A stretch of DNA of 64,000 nucleotides from Symbiodinium natans (GCA_905221605.1 CAJNDS010000060.1:179130-243129), one strand, 5' to 3'. Shown: positions 41,200 to 57,690, numbered from the stretch's first letter. Program-made: numbers and translations. The notes: generated by a model from the letters alone, not told the origin.

Positions 41200-42130
41200 A
41201 TCTCAGACCAAAACATAAGGGTTTTCACCAAATTGCTCATTTTGTTGGATTTTTCACCTTTTTTTGCTCCTTCAGGGACCCCAACTTAACATAAGGATTT
41301 TCACCAAATTGCTCATTGCGGTGACTTTTTCCAATTTTGCACCTTCACGGACCCCCAATGAAGGCCAAAAACAAAAGGGTTTTCATCAAATTGCTGATGT
41401 TGATGATTTTGCGTCTTGCACGGACCCCAGCTAAAGCCAAAAACATAGGTGTTTTCGCCAAATTGTTCATTTGGGCGATTTTTGGCAATTTTGCACCTTC
41501 ACAGACCCCCAGGTAAGGCAAAACATCCGGATTTTCAATTTTTCGTGATTTTTTGCAATTTTGCGCGTTCACCGACCCTCAGCTAAGGCCAAAACAAAAG
41601 GATTTTCATCAAATTGCTGATTTTTGTGATTTTCCTGAGTTTGGTTGTTTTTTGCAATGTGGCGCCTTGACGGACCCCTATCCAAGGCCAAAACATAAGG
41701 ATTTCCATCAAACTGCTGCTTTTGGTGCTTTTTGTAATTTTGCGCCTGCACCCACCCCCAGCTAAGGCCAAAACATAAGGATGTTACCAGATTGCGACTT
41801 TTGGCAATTTTGCGCCTTCACCGGCTTATTTAGGTGATTTGTTTGCAACGTGGCGCCTTGACGAACCCCTACCTAAGGCCAAAACATATTTTCGTGATTG
41901 TTTGCGATGTGGCGCCTTGACGGACCCCTATCTAAGGACAAAACATGAGCATTTTCACCAAATTGCTCATTTTTGTGCGCCTTCACAGACACCAATCTAA
42001 GGACAAAACACAAGGATTTTCACAAAATTGCTAGTTTTTGTGATTTTTGGCATCTAACAGAAGGATTTTCACCAAGTTGCTCATTAGGCGCAATCTTGCA
42101 CCTTCACAGACCCCCCTATCTAAGGCAAAA
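41200..42130. repeat. Degenerate tandem repeat, about 75-bp unit, copy A
   Basis: A dozen imperfect units with the phrase CTAAGGCCAAAACATAAGG, then ATTTTCACCAAATTGCT, then TTTTGCGCCTTCACGGACCC. Unit length varies through small deletions. Confidence 0.85.
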
Positions 42131-42269
42131 AAAGGATTTGACTGGAGCAAAAATTGAACCCAAAATCTCAGGGACCAGGTCTTGCGATTTGCCTCTTTGA
42201 AGCAAAAACTGAACCCAAAATCTTAGGGACCAGGGCTTGCTATTTGACTCTTTGGAGCAAAAATTGAGC

Positions 42270-43203
42270 CCGAATAAATTATGAGTCTGGGCCTCCCCCC
42301 AATACTAAATTACGAGCCCGGGCCTTCTCCCAATACTAAATTACGAGCCCGGGCCTTCTCCCAATACTAAATTACGAGCCCGGGCCTTCTCCCAATACTA
42401 AATTACGAGCCCGGACCTTCCCTCAATATAAAATAACGAGCCCGGCCTTCCCCCAATACTAAATTACGAGCCCGGGCCTTCCCCCAATACTAAATTACGA
42501 GCCCGGGCCTTCTGCCAATACTAAATTACGAGCTCGGGCCTTCTTTTCTTTCCAGACTGGTCTCCCCGGGCCCCCCCCTCCCCAAACTGTTCGAACTATT
42601 CGAAATTATTCGAACGATTCGAACCCCCTTGGTTCGAATTTTCGAATAGTTCGAATAGTTTGAATAGTTTGGGCGCCCCAGGCCGGGCCCCAAACTATTC
42701 GAACACCCCCCCTCCCAATACTAAATTATGAGCCCGGGCCTTCTCCCAGAACTAAATTACGAGCCCGGGCCTTCTCCCAATACTAAATTACGAGCCCGGG
42801 CCTTCCCCCAATACTAAATTACGAGCCCGTGCCTTCCCCCAATACTAAATTACGAGCCCGGGCCTTCCCCCAATACTAAATTACGAGCCCGAGCCTTCCC
42901 TTCCTTTCCAGACTGGTCTCCCCGGGCCCCCCCCCAAACTATTCGAACTATTCGAACTATTCGAAATTATTCGAACTATTCGAACCCCCTTGGTTCGAAT
43001 AGTTCGAATCGTTTCGAATAGTTCGAATAGTTTGAATAGTTTGGGCGCCCCAGGCCAGGCCCCAAACTATTCGAACACCCCCCCTCCCAATCCTAAATAC
43101 GAGCCCGGGCCTTCTCCGAATACTAAATTACGAGCCCGGGCCTTCTCCCAATACTAAATTACGAGCCCGGGCCTTCTCCCAATACTAAATGACGAGCCCG
43201 GAC
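42270..43203. repeat. 30-bp minisatellite with fold-back inserts, copy A
   Basis: Head-to-tail units reading CCCAATACTAAATTACGAGC then CCGGGCCTTCT, broken at 42553 and 42912 by CCAGACTGGTCTCCCC blocks and inverted CTATTCGAA/TTCGAATAG arrays. Cut off by the N gap. Confidence 0.92.
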
Positions 43204-43303
43204 NNNNNNNNNNNNNNNNNNNNNNNNNNNNNNNNNNNNNNNNNNNNNNNNNNNNNNNNNNNNNNNNNNNNNNNNNNNNNNNNNNNNNNNNNNNNNNNNN
43301 NNN
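43204..43303. other. Assembly gap of 100 N
   Basis: Exactly 100 N, a usual placeholder for a gap of unknown size, between the minisatellite and a CT run at the join of the two duplication copies. Confidence 0.99.

Positions 43304-43389
<86 letters not shown>
43304..43389. repeat. CT dinucleotide run
   Basis: Pure CT apart from one CTTTCT, starting directly at the gap edge. Confidence 0.95.
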
Positions 43390-43392
<3 letters not shown>

Positions 43393-43422
43393 GCGTTCCC
43401 AGGTCTTCTGTTCTTTTGCGTT

Positions 43423-47720
<4,298 letters not shown>

Positions 47721-49754
47721 AGACTGGTCTGCCCGTGCCCCCCCCTCCCCAAACTATTCGAACTATTCGAAATTATTCAAACTATTCGAACCACCTTGGT
47801 TCGAATTTTCGAATAGTTCGAATAGTTTGAATAGTTTGGGCGCCCCAGGCCGGGCCCCAAACTATTCGAAAATTATGAGCCCGGGCCTTCTCCCAGAACT
47901 AAATTACGAGCCCGGGCCTTCTCCCAATACTAAATTACGAGCCCGGGCCTTCCCCCAATACTAAATTACGAGCCCGGCCTTCCCCCAATACTAAATTACG
48001 AGCCCGGGCCTTCCCCCAATACTAAATTACGAGCCCGAGCCTTCCCTTCCTTTCCAGACTGGTCTCCCCGGGCCCCCCCCCCAAACTATTCGAACTATTC
48101 GAACTATTCGAAATTATTCGAACTATTCGAACCCGCTTGGTTCGAATAGTTCGAATAGTTTCGAATAGTTCAAATGTTTGAATAGTTTGGGCGCCCCAGG
48201 CCAGGCCCCAAACTATTCGAACACCCCCCCTCCCAACACTAAATACGAGCCCGGGCCTTCTCAGAATACTAAATTACGAGCCCGGGCATTCCCCCAATAC
48301 TAAATTACGAGCCCGAGCCTTCTCCCAATACTAAATTACGAGCCCGGACCTTCCCCCAACACTAAATTACGAGCCCGTGCCTTCCCCCAATACTAAATTA
48401 CGAGCCCGTGCCTTCCCCCAATACTAAATTACGAGCCAGGCCCTTCTCCCAATACTAAATTACGAGCCAGGGCCTTCCCCTCCTTTCCAGACTGGTCTCC
48501 CCGGCCCCCCCCCCAAACTATTCGAACTATTCGAAATTATTCCAATAATTCGAATAATTTCGAATTGTTCGAATAGTTCGAATAGTTTGGGCGCCCCAGG
48601 CCGGGCCTCAAACTATTCGAACACCCCCCTCCCAATACTAAATTACGAGCCGGGCCTTCTCCCAACACTAAATGACGAGCCCGGGCCTTCTCCCAATACT
48701 AAATTACGAGCCCGGGCCTTCTCCCAATATTAAATGACGAGCCCGGGCCTTCCAATTACGAGCCCGGCCTTCCCCCAATACTAAATTACGAGCCCGGGCC
48801 TTAGCCCAATACTAAATTACGAGCCCGAGCCTTCCCTTCCTTTCCAGACTGGTCTCCCCGGCCCCCCCCCCCCCAAACAATTCGAACTATTCGAACTATT
48901 CGAAATTATTCGAACTATTCGAACCCCCTTGGTTCGAATAGTTCGAATAGTTTCGAATAGTTCGAATAGTTTGAATAGTTTGGGCGCCCCAGGCCACGCC
49001 CCAAACTATTCGAACACCCCCCCTCCCAATCCTAAATCGGGCCTTCTCCCAATACTAAATTACGAGCCCGGGCCTTCTCCCAATACTAAATGACGAGCCC
49101 GGACCTTCCCCCAATACTAAATTACGAGCCCGGACCTTCCCCCAATACTAAATTACGAGCCCGTGCCTTCCCCCAATACTAAATTACGAGCCAGGCCCTT
49201 CTCCCAATACTAAATTACGAGCCAGGGCCTTCCCCTCCTTTCCAGACTGGTCTCCCCGGGCCCCCCCCCAAACTATTCGAACTATTCGAACTATTCGAAC
49301 TATTCGAAATTATTCGAACTATTCGAACCCACTTGGTTCGAATAGTTCGAATAGTTTCAAATAGTTCGAATAGTTTGAATAGTTTGGGCGCCCCAGGCCG
49401 GGCCCCAAACTACTCCCAATACTAAATTACGAGCCCGGGCCTTCTCCCAATCTTAAATTACGAGCCCGGGCCTTCTCTCAATACTAAATTACGAGCCCGG
49501 ACCTTCCCCGAATTCTAAATTACGAGCCCGGGCCTTCCCCCAATACTAAATTACCTGCCCCGAATACTAAATTACGAGCCCGGGCCTTCCCCCAATACTA
49601 AATTACGAGCCAGGGCCTTCTCCCAATCGAGCACGAGCCTTCTTTCCAGACTGGTCTCCCCGGGCACCCCACCCCCCTGAACTATTCGAACTATTCGAAC
49701 TATTCGAAATTTTTCAAACTATTCGAACCCCCTTGGCTCGAATAGTTCGAATAG

Positions 49755-51400
49755 TTTTGGGGCATCAGTTTTGTGCGGCATTTGCAGGACTTTTGCAGGG
49801 TGCCAAGGGGATCCCGGCAAATTTCGACCCGCAAAGTTGTTCCTACCCGTTCCCGTTTTGTGTGATATTTGCGGGACTTTTGCAGGGCGCCAAGGGGATC
49901 CCGGCAAATTTCGACCCGCCAAGTTGTTCCTACCCGTTCCCGTTTTGCGTGGCATTTGCAGGACTTTGTCAGGGCGCCAAGGGGATCCCGGCAAATTTCG
50001 ACCCGCAAATGTTGTTCCTACCCGTTCCCGTTTTGTGTGGTATTTGCAGGACTTTTGCAGGGCGCCAAGGGGATCCCGGCAAATTTTGACAGGCAACGTT
50101 GTTCCTACCTGTTCCCGTTTTGTGCGGTACTTGAAGAACTTTTCCAGGGTGCCAAGGGGATCCCGGCAAATTTCGACCCGCAAAGTTGTTCCTACCCGTT
50201 CCCGTTTTGTGTGATATTTGCGGGACTTTTGCAGGGCGCCAAGGGGATCCCGGCAAATTTCGACCCGCCAAGTTGTTCCTACCCGTTCCCGTTTTGTGTG
50301 GCATTTGCAGGACTTTTTCAGGGCGCCAAGGGGATCCCGGCAAATTTCGACCCGCAAATGTTGTTCCTACCCGTTCCCGTTTTGTGTGGTATTTGCAGGA
50401 CTTTGCAGGGCGCCAAGGGGATCCCGGCAAATTTCGACCTGCCAAGTTGTTCCTACCTGTTCCCATTTTGTGCGGTACTTGAAGAACTTTTCCAGGGTGC
50501 CAAGGGGATCCCGGCAAATTTCGACCCGCAAAGTTGTTCCTACCCGTTCCCGTTTTGTGTGTTATTTGCGGGACTTTTGCAGGGCGCCAAGGGGATCCCG
50601 GCAAAATTTCGACCCGCCAAGTTGTTCCTACCCGTTCCCGTTTTGTGTGGCATTTGCAGGACTTTTTCAGGGTGCCAAGGGGATCCCGGCAAATTTCGAC
50701 CCGCAAAGTTGTTCCTACCCGTTCCCGTTTTGTGTGATATTTGCGGGACTTTTGCAGGGCGCCAAGGGGATCCCGGCAAATTTCGACCCGCAAAGTTGTT
50801 CCTACCCGTTCCCGTGTTGTGTGGTATTTGCGGGACTTTTGCAGGGTGCCAAGGGGATCCCGGCAAATTTCGACCCGCAAAGTTGTTCCTACCCGTTCTC
50901 GTTTCGTGTGGTATTTGTAGGACTTTTGCAGGGTGCCAAGGGGATCCCGGCAAATTTCGACCCGCAAAGTTATTCCTACCCGTTCCCGTTTTGTGTGGTA
51001 TTTGCGGGACTTTTGCAGGGCGCCAAGGGGATCCCGGCAAATTTCGACCCGCCAAGGTGTTCCTACCCATTCCCGTTTTGTGTGGTATTTGCGGGACTTT
51101 TGCAGGGTGCCAAGGGGATCCCGGCAAATTTCGACCCGCAAATGTTGTTCCTACCCGTTCCCGTTTTGCGTGGTATTTGCGGGACTTTTCCAGGGTGCCA
51201 AGGGGATCCCGGCAAATTTCGACCCGCAAAGTTGTTCCTACCCGTTCCCGTTTTGTGTGGTATTTGCGGGACTTTTGCAGGATGCCAAGTGGATCCCGGC
51301 AAATTTCGACCCGCAAAGTTGTTCCTACCCGTTCCCGTTTTGTGCGGTATTTGCGGGACTTTTGCAGGGTGCCAAGGGGATTCCGGCAAATTTTGAATTT
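49755..51400. repeat. 87-bp satellite, 19 units
   Basis: The phrase GGGGATCCCGGCAAATTTCG recurs every 87 bp (occasionally 86-88) from 49807 to about 51380. 87 is a multiple of three, so both strands show long artefactual frames. Units are 90% or more alike by eye and vary at a few set positions. Confidence 0.95.
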
Positions 51401-51436
51401 TGGGGGCCCCAGGCCGGCGCGAACCCCCCTTCCTCC

Positions 51437-53110
51437 CAAACTGGTCTCCCCGGGCCCCCCCCAAACTATTCGAACTATTCGAACTATTCGAAACTATTCG
51501 AACTATTCGAACCCCCTGGTTCGAATAGTTCGAATAGTTCGAATAGTTTGGGGCACCAGCCCTCGCCCCCAAACTATTCGAACTATTCGAACCCCCCTGG
51601 TTCGAATAGTTCGAATAGTTCGAATAGTTTGGGGCACCAGCCCTCGCGCCCAAACTATTCGAACTATTCGAACCCCCCTGGTTCGAATAGTACGAATAGT
51701 TTCGAATAGTTCGAATAGTTCGAATAGTTTGGGAGCCCGGCCTGGGGCCCCCACACTATTCGAACTATTCGAACCCCCCTTCCTCCCAAACTGGTCCCCC
51801 CGGGGACCCCCCAAACTATTCGAACTATTCGAACTATTCGAAGCTATTCGAACTATTCGAACCCCCCTGGTTCGAATAGTTCGAATAGTTCGAATAGTTT
51901 GGGGCACCAGCCCTCGCGCCCAAACTATTCGAACTATTCGAACCCCCCTGGTTCGAATAGTTCGAATAGTTTCGAATAGTTCGAATAGTTTAGGGGGCCC
52001 GGCCTGGGGCCCCCACACTATTCGAACTATTCGAACCCCCCTTCCTCCCAAACTGGTCCCCCCGGGGACCCCCCAAACTATTCGAACTATTCGAAACTAT
52101 TCGAACTATTCGAACCCCCCTGGTTCGAATAGTTCGAATAGTTCGAATAGTTTGGGGCACCAGCCCTCGCGCCCAAACTATTCGAACTATTCGAACCCCC
52201 CTGGTTCGAATAGTTCGAATAGTTTCGAATAGTTCGAATAGTTCGAATAGTTTGGGGGCCCGGCCTGGGGCCCCCACACTATTCGAACTATTCGAACCCC
52301 CTTCCTCCCAAACTGGTCTCCCCGGGGACCCCCCAAACTATTCGAACTATTCGAACTATTCGAAACTATTCGAACTATTCGAACCCCCCTGGTTCGAATA
52401 GTTCGAATAGTTCGAATAGTTTGGGGCACCAGCCCTCGCGCCCAAACTATTCGAACTATTCGAACTATTCGAACCAGGGGGGTTCGAATAGTTCGAATAG
52501 TTTCGAATAGTTCGAATAGTTCGAATAGTTTGGGGGCCCGGCCTGGGGCCCCCACACTATTCGAACTATTCGAACCCCCTTCCTCCCAAACTGGTCTCCC
52601 CGGGCACGCCCCAAACTATTCGAACTATTCGAACTATTCGAAACTATTCGAACTATTCGAACCCCCCTGGTTCGAATAGTTCGAATAGTTCGAATAGTTT
52701 GGGGCACCAGCCCTCGCGCCCAAACTATTCGAACTATTCGAACCCCCCTGGTTCGAATAGTTCGAATAGTTTCGAATAGTTCGAATAGTTTAGGGCACCA
52801 GGCCGGGCCCCCAAACTGTTCGAACTATTCGAACCCCTCTGGTTCGAATAGTTCGAATAGTTTCGAATAGTTCGAATAGTTCGAATAGTTTGGGGGCCCC
52901 AGGCCGGGCCCCCAAACTATTCGAACCCATCTGGTTCGAATAGTTCGAATAGTTTGGGGCACCAGGCCATGCCCCCAAACTATTCGAACTATTCGAACCC
53001 CTCTGGTTCGAATAGTTCGAATAGTTTAGAATAGTTCGAATAGTTCGAATAGTTTGGGGACCCCAGGCCGGGCCCCCAAACCATTCAAACTATTCGAACC
53101 CCCGTTTGAA
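51437..53110. repeat. Fold-back array of CTATTCGAA / TTCGAATAG 9-mers
   Basis: Alternating direct and inverted 9-mer runs around CCCCCCTGG loops, joined by GGGGCACCAGCCCTCGCGCC and GGGCCCGGCCTGGGGCCC blocks, with CCAAACTGGTC blocks at 51437, 51788, 52045, 52310 and 52585. No protein-coding content. Confidence 0.93.
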
Positions 53111-53389
53111 AGTTCAGAAAAGACGCATGGTCACATAATACAGGAAGGTTCCTCGTACATATATGTATATATTCATGCTAACCCCCCCCCCATTGACCTA
53201 TGCGTTTTTGGTGTTTTCGGAAATGCTGGTGAGCATGAGGCATCTGAGACGCATTTTTTCCGAAGAAGATGAAAAATAGCCACACCCCCCCCCCCCCCCC
53301 CAGCGACCTTCCTTTTTTAGGCCTGTTTAACAACAAGAACAACGAAGGTTCAAAATCGCGTAGTCCCCCGATAAGCCAGCATTCTATGC

Positions 53390-54110
53390 AAATTGTGCGT
53401 TTAAAGGGCAAATAATGTTTTGTTGAGCAACTAATGTATTTATACACTTGTGTTTGTACGAGGCAAAGCATTAATCAAATACTATCTGAAAAGTCCACTG
53501 AAACACCTTATGTTTACATATTCATGAAACATGTTTATTTTTGAAATCATCATTCTATGCGAATTTAACTACTAGAGTAATGATTAAGCAAGCCGACTCA
53601 AGTGAATGCTATGTAAAGGACCAACTCGACCAAAAACACGAAATCAACACCATGCTCAGCTAAAATATGGCAAAGTGTGCGTTTAAAGGGCAAATAATGC
53701 TTTGTTGAGCAACTAATGTGTTTATGCAATTGTGTTTGTACTAGCCTAAGTATTAATCAGATACTATCTGAAAAGTCCACTGAAACACCTTATGTTTACA
53801 TATTCATGAAACTTTTTTCTTTTGATATAATCATTCTATGCGAATTTAACTACTAGCAAATAGCCCAATTTTCTCAAGTGAATACTAGTTAAAGGACCTT
53901 TATATGCGATTTGAACTACTAGAGAAATGATAAAGCAAATCGCCCAATTTGACTCAAGTGAATCCTAGTTAAAGGACCGTGCTCAACCAAAATACGAAAT
54001 AAACACTAACGGACATGGAAGCGGTTTTACTTACATAACAATGAAACAAAGATTTCTGAAGTATTCAATAGAGACCACTTGTATACTATGTCTGAAAAGC
54101 ACTAGGCGGC
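53390..54110. repeat. AT-rich imperfect tandem repeat
   Basis: The phrase TTGTTGAGCAACTAATGT followed by CTATCTGAAAAGTCCACTGA occurs at about 53420 and 53702, a spacing of some 285 bp, with a third partial unit. The end of the block (about 53990-54108) resembles 56690-56820. Confidence 0.75.
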
Positions 54111-54820
54111 ACCGGCGCTGGCACCGCTGCCTCCGATCAAGGCCGCGGCCATCTGGACTCTCTTGGTCGTAATGCACAAAGTCCGGCCAGAACACTATCT
54201 ACTATCTTGTCAAATTTTTGGCACGACGGTGCTGCCGAAGGCCGCAAGAACGCTTGCGTAGGCTTGAGCAGTCTTGATCCTCGGGGTGCATGCCATTGCT
54301 TTGCGCACGAATCAGGCCACGCGCGCGCGAGCCACTCCCATGGCACCAAGTGCCAAGTTTGTTTGCGTGTTCAGCAGAAGATCACCTCGTTTCCAGGAGA
54401 AGGAGAAGTTCGTTGCGCCTGATGATTTAACAGCCTGAAAGCTCATTGCGGGTTGAGCGACTTGACGCAGATTCTAGTCAGCTTCCAATGTGTGTGGATT
54501 GTTTTTGAACAGCTGTTCAAGGAATCCTGCTGCGCCGGACAAGAAGCCCCGCATTGTATGCGGGCTTGTTGGCATAGGGGCGGAGGCATGCAGTGTTCAG
54601 GCTCATGATCTCCAGCACTCCTGGCATTCGCAACGTTCCTGGCCATGGGCACCTCTCCCCGCCCTCACACATCTATTTCCCGACGCATGTACTCCCGCAA
54701 GGCCATTTTTGCTGATTGAGGCGCAACTTTGTGCAAACCTTCAGGCAATCGGCACCCGGCCTTAGCACTTTCTTGGACGCAGAGTGCGGGCTTTGCTTCG
54801 CATTTCTTTGCAAGTTCCAG

Positions 54821-55003
54821 GCAGGCACAGCGGCCTCAAGCAGCGGAGGCAACGTGCACTCCGCCTTGGAGGCGGCTGCCTGCAGCCAGCTGGGCCGAGA
54901 AAACTTTTCTCGGTTCGCGAAAATGCGCCCAATGGATACTGATGCTGCTGATGTGAAGTTGGCCACGTCAGTTTGGCTGTCAGCTGGTTGGTGCAATTGG
55001 TGA
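54821..55003 (+). CDS. Candidate exon
   Basis: After a GTTCCAG acceptor the frame reads AGTAASSSGGNVHSALEAAA then LGRENFSRFAKMRPMDTDAA, ending at TGA 55001-55003. It overlaps another candidate in a different frame, and the minus strand is also open here, so support is moderate. Confidence 0.35.
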   Translation, partial: AGTAASSSGGNVHSALEAAACSQLGRENFSRFAKMRPMDTDAADVKLATSVWLSAGWCNW

Positions 55004-55400
55004 TCCGACCGGATGTCCCAGACACTTTCTTGGGGGTCCTGGGCCCAGTTTCCGCGAGTTCGGGGATGGTTTTTTGTTTGGAAAAGCGTGTGCTTTTTGT
55101 GGAGAGGCCGCCTCTTCGTCATTGGGTCCTACTGGCCTGTCAGACAACCGGACAATATGGCCCCTTGTTCCTATCGTGCGCAGTTCCGTTGGGACACAAG
55201 GAAAGCAGCCAAATCTCATTGGAGCAAAGCCGGCCAGGCAAATCAGCCAAAACCTAGTTTTTCAGCAACGAGGAGAGCATGAGGATCGAGGGCAAGCTGG
55301 CAGCGAAGCAGTCAACATGCGTTTGCACCTCACTGAGCCAGGTGCAACATCCCTTGGGGCGACTTTGCTGCCCCCTGGTGCTGCCCCCTGGTGCTCCTGA
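54984..55400 (+). CDS. Candidate exon
   Basis: Opens after a GCTGTCAG acceptor and reads LVGAIGDPTGCPRHFLGG, KACAFCGEAASSSLGPTGLS and on to a stop at 55398-55400. Gly/Ser-rich; no family recognised. Confidence 0.35.
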   Translation: MVGAIGDPTGCPRHFLGGPGPSFREFGDGFLFGKACAFCGEAASSSLGPTGLSDNRTIWPLVPIVRSSVGTQGKQPNLIGAKPARQISQNLVFQQRGEHEDRGQAGSEAVNMRLHLTEPGATSLGATLLPPGAAPWCS

Positions 55401-55501
55401 CATGCCGTTGCTGCGCAATGCTCCGCATGCTGACTAGGCCATGAGGGTCAGCCTGCTGAAGCAGGCCTGCCTTTCCATTCCATGAGCCCCGCGCCTCACA
55501 G

Positions 55502-55565
55502 TGTTCGGAAGCCCTATCAGGCAGTCGCGCTCACGCTTCCCGAACCTATGGAGGCCTGCGAACAG
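55502..55565 (+). CDS. Candidate exon
   Basis: After a CCTCACAG acceptor the frame reads VRKPYQAVALTLPEPMEACE. Short but strongly protein-like; the right border is unclear. Confidence 0.4.
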
Positions 55566-55654
55566 TTGAGTGTTGAGGTTTTGCATCATTCACAAACTCC
55601 GGCAATGAGATGTCTAGGCAGGTACGAGACCCTCAATCCCAGAACCCTGTGAGA

Positions 55655-55786
55655 TCCTTGCAACTTGTCGCGGTTGTTCTTGATCTGCCGCTGTCTCCTA
55701 AGACAGCAAGCTGGCCTACTTATCTCAGCACGTGTGTGGACTGGCAGCAGATTGAAAGGTTCGATGCTTCGAGGGTCAGAGGATAG
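55655..55786 (+). CDS. Candidate exon
   Basis: Reads LQLVAVVLDLPLSPKTASWP then TYLSTCVDWQQIERF, up to a TAG at 55784-55786; a GT donor inside (after AAAG near 55759) may end the exon earlier. Family unknown. Confidence 0.5.
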   Translation, partial: SLQLVAVVLDLPLSPKTASWPTYLSTCVDWQQIERFDASRVRG

Positions 55787-56401
55787 ACGCCCCGTTGCCA
55801 CCCCCCGTTGCCACCCTCATGTGTTTGATGTTTGGTTTGTTGACCACTGCCAGCTCCGAGAAAGCCACAGTGCAAAACCCCGAAACTGGCCAAAGCCCCA
55901 AAATCCAAACCTTACAACGTAAGCGCTGCAAACCCTTGGGCAAAGAACCCCAAACACTTGAAATCCGGTCAAGGGCGATGATGAGCCCTGGTATGATCCC
56001 ACGGCGCCCCAGGAGAATCCTTGTTTGGGGGAGTCAGGGAGATTCAGGAACACACCGAGATGCAAGGTTCGGCTCAGATAGTTCTTTGTTGGTAGGATGG
56101 AGAGGGTGGAGCTAGAGGAAGGAAAGTGCCGCAAAGTGCGAAGTCATGAAGTTTGTCTGCACGGCTTTCAAGCAGGAAGCGTAAGGCACTCCAGGCAGCT
56201 CACACAGATGCAGCTCTGGCATGTTGCGAGCACTTTCATAGTGCAACAGGAGCTGCACCCCTGTGGCAAATCCCGCAAGTCCTGACCCCCGGCTTCCCGG
56301 AGATGAGGCTGGAGGCAAAGCTGCAACAAAGAGGCATGCCTTCGTGATTGCACGCAGCATTGCTAGCCTCGACGCAATTTCATGTTTAGCCTGCGCTGCA
56401 G

Positions 56402-56555
56402 GGTAAATGGAGCAACTCTGAGCCCGGCTACTGTGACGATGAGCACTCTGAGCACTGGGAGAAGTACGCCAAAGATGGCAAGCACACGCACCACAATTTG
56501 CTGCACAAGCAAATTCACAAATACAAAAAAAGCATCCAAAAGCGCAAGATCTCTG
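56402..56555 (+). CDS. Well-bounded candidate exon, His/Lys-rich
   Basis: Between a GCGCTGCAG acceptor and a CTG/GTGAAG donor, 154 nt. It encodes KWSNSEPGYCDDEHSEHWEK, then a HTHHNLLHKQIHKYKKS helix-like tract. One of the clearest exons in the window. Function unknown. Confidence 0.6.
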
Positions 56556-56609
56556 GTGAAGTTTGGATTGTAGGGTTTTGGAGTATCCCTGGACGCGTAG
56601 GAGTCACTT

Positions 56610-56830
56610 TTTAAATGCTTCTTCTAGATAATTATTGCGTTTACTAGGCAAACATTATCTATGCGAATTTAGCCACCAAGTAATGGCTGAATAAGGTCTA
56701 CTACACTTGAGCACAACCAAAAGATACACCGAACACTAGTTGAAATAGAAGCGAAGCACGAAACAACTAATTCTGAAGCACTAAAAAGACCACTTGTATA
56801 CCATTTCTGAAAAGCACAATTTGCATAAGC
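56610..56830. repeat. AT-rich dispersed repeat
   Basis: Shares CTATGCGAATTTA and a TAGAGACCACTTGTATAC-like phrase with 53550-54105. With that block it flanks the 54.1-56.6 kb coding-like segment in the same orientation. Confidence 0.6.
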
Positions 56831-57545
56831 ACACTTAAACATGCGTAGCCATTGCATCGTACAGGCGAACCGAAAAACCAAAATACCAAAAACACAAAAC
56901 CAAGAAACAAAAGATTCAATTTTCCGGAACTCTTGGAGAAGCCTCATAGGGATTACTGAGAGTTCCAGAAAATTGTTTTTTTTGTTTTTTCGGTTTTGGT
57001 TTTTTGTTTTGGCTTTTTGGCTTTTTTGGTTTCTGGTTTTGGCCTTTTTGGTTTTTCTACTGTCCCGTGATTCGGATTTTAGTTGTATTTTCGTCTACGC
57101 CCTAGGAAATACGCAATATTGCACACTGAGTTTGCTTGCAGTGCAGCTGGGTGACTTGAGACAAGGCGAAAAAGGGTAGGTCACTGGGGGAAGGGGGTGA
57201 CAGAATAGAAAGAAAAGGCATAGGTCAATGGAGGGGGGTACCATACTGGGGTACCATATAGAATATAGATATATGCAGGTGAGCTTCAGAAAGGGCTAAG
57301 GGACCTCTTGGCATCTTTTGTTTGTTGGCTACTGTTGAAATTGCAGAGGTTTCGAACGTTTCAGATGGCAGCGAGTTCCATGGGCCTCCGATATCCGCTA
57401 GCTGCTTGCTCAACAACACTGCACCCTTCCGATCTATACATAGAGGCTCGAACCATCTTGAGAGCACACTGGCAAGCATTCCTGCTCATGTAGCAACTAA
57501 TGTCATGTTTGTCATATTATAGGCGTATAATACATACGTGAGCAG

Positions 57546-57662
57546 GTGGATGTGGATTCTTGCGACTGTGTGCTGGCATCGCTGGCGCTGCGCTTTGTTC
57601 GGCCAAAAGTCATCATCATGGAGAGCCCTGGTTGCTCAGATTCTGCTATTTCTCACATTCAG
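57546..57662 (+). CDS. Candidate exon of an FkbM-like protein
   Basis: After a GTGAGCAG acceptor it reads VDVDSCDCVLASLALRFVRP then KVIIME. This matches the D(I/V)DSxDC...P(K/R)(V/L)I..E signature of FkbM-like methyltransferase proteins (family knowledge). The exon ends either at 57662 before GTGAAG, or at 57622 before a GA donor. Confidence 0.6.
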
Positions 57663-57690
57663 GTGAAGTGATAAAATTCAGTCAACCAAG

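Larger units (their letters stand above)
38207..43203. repeat. Tandem segmental duplication, copy A
   Basis: Collinear with copy B at a constant offset of 5219 bp on the left, 5232-5242 bp past a (CT)n expansion, then 5113 bp beyond a deletion. It includes CTCTGCT and CTCAGCT 7-mer arrays (38950-39220), unique-looking DNA (39300-41200), a 75-bp repeat and the start of the 30-bp minisatellite, where the assembly gap interrupts it. Confidence 0.9.

Noticed and set aside
49755-51400. A CRISPR array
   Set aside because: Units are continuous tandem copies without unique spacers, in a eukaryotic genome and without cas genes.
49869-52232. A 787-codon + strand frame and a 390-codon minus-strand frame
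   Set aside because: They are read through the 87-bp satellite and fold-back array; unit length divisible by three and lack of stops explain them. Composition is purely repetitive.
54137-54349. A minus-strand exon
   Set aside because: The minus frame is open, but so are both alternatives; no splice sites or motif favour it over the + strand.
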